Of a DNA stretch of 64,000 nt, positions 62,146 through 64,000 are shown piece after piece. Origin of the DNA: SAR202 cluster bacterium (GTDB lineage: Bacteria > Chloroflexota > Dehalococcoidia > Lucifugimonadales > VGZR01); assembly GCA_016872515.1 (NCBI GenBank), contig VGZR01000007.1:19640-83639 (forward strand), read 5' to 3'. Both the position numbers and the translations under genes were made by a program. The notes below the pieces were generated by a model. The model saw only the letters and a program-made list of their open reading frames with translations, was not told where the DNA came from and ran no database searches. Position 1 is the first letter of the stretch. Every line of letters begins with the position of its first letter.

Positions 62146-63447
62146 TCACATCCCTCGCATCACTTCATCTGCGGCCTTCAGGGTGGCCTCGATCTCGCGG
62201 TCGGTGTGTGCGGTGGAGATGAAGAACGTGCCGCGGGCGGTGAGGCGCACGCCGCGCTCCATCATCCCCTTGCGGAACTCGGCGTAGCGGGCAGCGTCGG
62301 TCTGCTGCTTGTGGGAGCGGTAGTCGGTGACCTCCTGGGCCGTGGTGAACGAGATGCAGAACACCGGCCCCGGCCCCTGCACCAGCAGGCCTACCTCGTG
62401 CCGCCGGGCCAGCTCGCGCAGGCCGTCCATGAGCTTCTCGCCAGTTTCGTACAGGCGGCGATAGACGGCGCCATCGTCCTCGGTTAGCCTGTCCAGCGAC
62501 GCCACCGTCGCAGACATGGCGACGATGTTGCTGTTCAACGTGCCCGCATGGACGGTCGAGCCGTCCTCCAGCAGCCGCATGATGTCTTGCTTGCCGGCGA
62601 ACATGGCCATGGGGTAGCCGCCGGCCATCGCCTTGGCGTAGGTCGCCATGTCAGGCGTGACGCCCAGCACTTCCTGCGCGCCGCCGAGGGCGACGCGGAA
62701 GCCGGTGATGACCTCGTCGAAGATGAGGACGATGCCCTGCTCATCGCACAGCCGCCGCATCTCCTCCATGTAGCCCGGCTTGGGCATGCAGCAGTTGGTG
62801 TTACAGAGGATGGGCTCGGTGATGATGGCGGCGATCTGGCCCTTGTGCCGGTCGAGGGCCTTGCGCAGCAACCCGATGCCGTTCCACGGCAGGACGACGA
62901 CCTCGTCTGCGCTGCCTGGCGACATCCCCTTGGAGCCGGGCACCGGCGTGGGCGCGTCGTACGGACCCGCGGCCTCGAGGGATGGCGTGTAGCTGTACAG
63001 CACGCTGTCCATCCAGCCGTGGTAGTGGCCCTCGAACTTGATGAACTTCGGCCTGCCTGTGTAGGCCCGCGCCAGCCGCAAGACCGCTTGGACAACCTCG
63101 GTGCCCGAGCTGGCGAACCGCACCAACTCGGCGCACGGGACGGCCTTCTGCACCGCCTCGGCCGCCTGGATCTCCAGCTCGTGCTGCCCCGCGAAGGACA
63201 CGCCACGTTGGACGGCCTCACGTACCGCGTCAGTCAGCCAGGCGGGTGCGTGGCCGAAGATGTTCGGCCCCTGGCCGAGGACGTAGTCTATGAGCTTGTT
63301 GCCGTCCACGTCGTAGAGGTACGGCCCCTCGCCGCGCTCGAAGAACAGCGGTACAGGCCACTCCCCTGCCCTCACTTGGCTGGACACGCCGCCTGCCAAG
63401 GACTTGCGCGACCGCCCGTAGAGCCGCTTGCTATTCTCGAACTTCAT
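62146..63447 (-). CDS. Glutamate-1-semialdehyde 2,1-aminomutase-like class III aminotransferase
   Basis: About 433 aa PLP enzyme. SRKSLAGGVSSQVRAGEWPV, DVDGNKLIDYVLGQGPNIFG, RFASSGTEVVQAVLRLARAY, FEGHYHGWMDSVLYSY, IFDEVITGFRVALGGAQEVL and the PLP lysine in YAKAMAGGYPMAMFAGK. ATG 63447 has GAGGAG upstream; the frame is open to 63537. It resembles the HemL-like subgroup often found with luciferase-like oxidoreductases, so a role other than haem synthesis is likely; no other hem genes are present. Confidence 0.85.
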   Translation of the reverse strand: MKFENSKRLYGRSRKSLAGGVSSQVRAGEWPVPLFFERGEGPYLYDVDGNKLIDYVLGQGPNIFGHAPAWLTDAVREAVQRGVSFAGQHELEIQAAEAVQKAVPCAELVRFASSGTEVVQAVLRLARAYTGRPKFIKFEGHYHGWMDSVLYSYTPSLEAAGPYDAPTPVPGSKGMSPGSADEVVVLPWNGIGLLRKALDRHKGQIAAIITEPILCNTNCCMPKPGYMEEMRRLCDEQGIVLIFDEVITGFRVALGGAQEVLGVTPDMATYAKAMAGGYPMAMFAGKQDIMRLLEDGSTVHAGTLNSNIVAMSATVASLDRLTEDDGAVYRRLYETGEKLMDGLRELARRHEVGLLVQGPGPVFCISFTTAQEVTDYRSHKQQTDAARYAEFRKGMMERGVRLTARGTFFISTAHTDREIEATLKAADEVMRGM

Positions 63448-63586
63448 GGAAGACTCCTCACCGCCATGGCCTTGGCTAAAGGGGGTGAGTATATGGGTGG
63501 TGGCAAGGTGCGTCAACGGGCGGCCTCGGCATGCCAAAGTGGGCGGGCGATTTCACGAACGTTCTTCCACCATAAGGAGGTGCACA

Positions 63587-63652
63587 TTGCTGTTCTGGGG
63601 AATGCTTCTCTTCGTCCTTTGGACTAGGCCTGATTTTCGACATGCCGGCTAA
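63587..63652 (+). CDS. 21-aa hydrophobic microprotein or leader peptide
   Basis: TTG start 6 nt after a near-perfect AAGGAGGTG ribosome site (63574-63582). It encodes MLFWGMLLFVLWT followed by a short polar tail and stops at 63652, overlapping the next ATG (63642) by 11 bp. The ribosome site is the strongest seen in this part and has no other use. No family recognised. Confidence 0.4.
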   Translation: MLFWGMLLFVLWTRPDFRHAG

Positions 63653-63827
63653 ACAACTCTGGGGGCTTGTCCTGGCGGGTATGGGGTTGGGAATCATCGT
63701 CTCTGTGCGGTTGCAGCGACATCCCAACTCGCTCTGGAACCCCTTCTTCTTCGTGCCGTTCGTGCGGCAACAGATACAACAAGGGCCACAGGCGCAGTCT
63801 GAGGCGAGGCCTTCTGACCAGAAGTAA
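63642..63827 (+). CDS. 61-aa single-pass membrane protein
   Basis: N-terminal helix QLWGLVLAGMGLGIIVSVRL, a second hydrophobic patch (LWNPFFFVPFV), then a Gln/Ser-rich polar tail. It has little ribosome site of its own, so it may depend on coupling to the 21-aa frame. A strong terminator follows 21 bp later, supporting a real transcript. Function unknown. Confidence 0.6.
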   Translation: MPAKQLWGLVLAGMGLGIIVSVRLQRHPNSLWNPFFFVPFVRQQIQQGPQAQSEARPSDQK

Positions 63828-63847
63828 AGTCTTGTCTCTAGCTGCTT

Positions 63848-63881
63848 AGAGACCGGCAGGAACTCCTGCCGGTCTCTTTTT
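63848..63881 (+). terminator. Rho-independent terminator
   Basis: 13-bp perfect stem AGAGACCGGCAGG/CCTGCCGGTCTCT, loop AACT, then TTTTT. Ends the small membrane-protein transcript. Confidence 0.92.
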
Positions 63882-63950
63882 GTGTCGTGGGGGCAAGGCT
63901 TCGGCCCTGCTCTCGTTCAGAATGATTGGTGACACTGGTAAGGTGTCATC

Positions 63951-64000
63951 ATGCAGATCAAGAGAGCGAGAGTACAAGGCGACAGGCGACCAGGGCGTAT
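63951..64000 (+). CDS. Possible start of a gene cut by the window edge
   Basis: ATG 63951 with AAGGTG upstream opens a basic frame (MQIKRARVQGDRRPGR) that runs off the end. Only 16 codons are visible, so no family can be assigned and it may be spurious. Confidence 0.3.
   Translation, partial: MQIKRARVQGDRRPGR

Noticed and set aside
63565..63578. CGAACGTTC as another SOS box
   Set aside because: The half-sites are directly adjacent without the 4-nt spacing of the LexA core.

Overview
The window is a GC-rich bacterial chromosome segment of about 64 kb, dense in genes on both strands, with no phage, insertion-sequence or CRISPR signature. Several features together point to the Chloroflexota, probably a Dehalococcoidia/SAR202-like lineage. 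These are an archaeal-type phosphoglycerate mutase between pgk and tpiA, an LL-diaminopimelate aminotransferase (dapL) beside dapF, paralogous luciferase-like flavin oxidoreductases in tandem, a Chloroflexi-style short prenyl synthase, and lipoproteins without outer-membrane export genes. The taxonomic call is inference; no 16S or marker phylogeny is available here.

Region 1 (1-21.3 kb, all +) is a cell-surface polysaccharide locus. It holds a truncated GT39-type membrane glycosyltransferase, an O-antigen ligase/polymerase-like protein, three GT4 glycosyltransferases, an alcohol-dehydrogenase/Gfo-Idh-MocA fusion, two class-B asparagine synthetases, a second Gfo/Idh/MocA enzyme, a NodU-type carbamoyltransferase, a GDP-mannose 3,5-epimerase-like protein, an undecaprenyl-phosphate sugar transferase, a Wzz/tyrosine-kinase fusion, and a lipoprotein with a Thr/Pro linker and a clan GH-A-like hydrolase domain. 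Many junctions overlap by 1-4 bp or abut, which fits one long operon. A broken efflux-adaptor remnant and a strong terminator follow.

Region 2 (21.7-29.3 kb) is mixed housekeeping: a YyaL-type thioredoxin-domain protein, an NHL/thioredoxin protein, tRNA-Arg(TCT), a 74-aa HTH protein, smpB, a CtpA protease and a TIR-like protein. The NHL/thioredoxin gene is the most interesting item in the window. Its reading frame is interrupted by a single TGA exactly at the first redox cysteine of the thioredoxin motif (C-TGA-I-N-C), and a compact hairpin follows 18 nt downstream. It is a good candidate for a new selenoprotein.

Region 3 (29.5-45.4 kb) carries the minus-strand cluster miaA-dapF-dapL-hflX, an MFS transporter, the glycolytic operon pgk-apgM-tpiA (minus), an FAD monooxygenase-like enzyme, a divergent Asp-box beta-propeller lipoprotein, a prenyl-synthase-like gene with eroded aspartate motifs, sua5/ywlC, and guaA.

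Region 4 (45.5-57.5 kb) holds purine genes (purD-purB-purC-DUF3105-purS, +) facing a histidine operon on the minus strand: hisZ-hisG-PLC-like gene-zinc-ribbon microprotein-hisD-hisC-hisB-SnoaL. Three multi-hairpin palindromic elements sit in the intergenic gaps of this operon. HisG looks like the long, self-regulated form yet is next to hisZ.

Region 5 (57.5-64 kb) has a PadR regulator with its HAAS-domain membrane partner, a DegV protein, two tandem LLM flavin oxidoreductases with a class III (GSAM-like) aminotransferase, two very small membrane proteins, a strong terminator, and possibly the start of another gene at the right edge.
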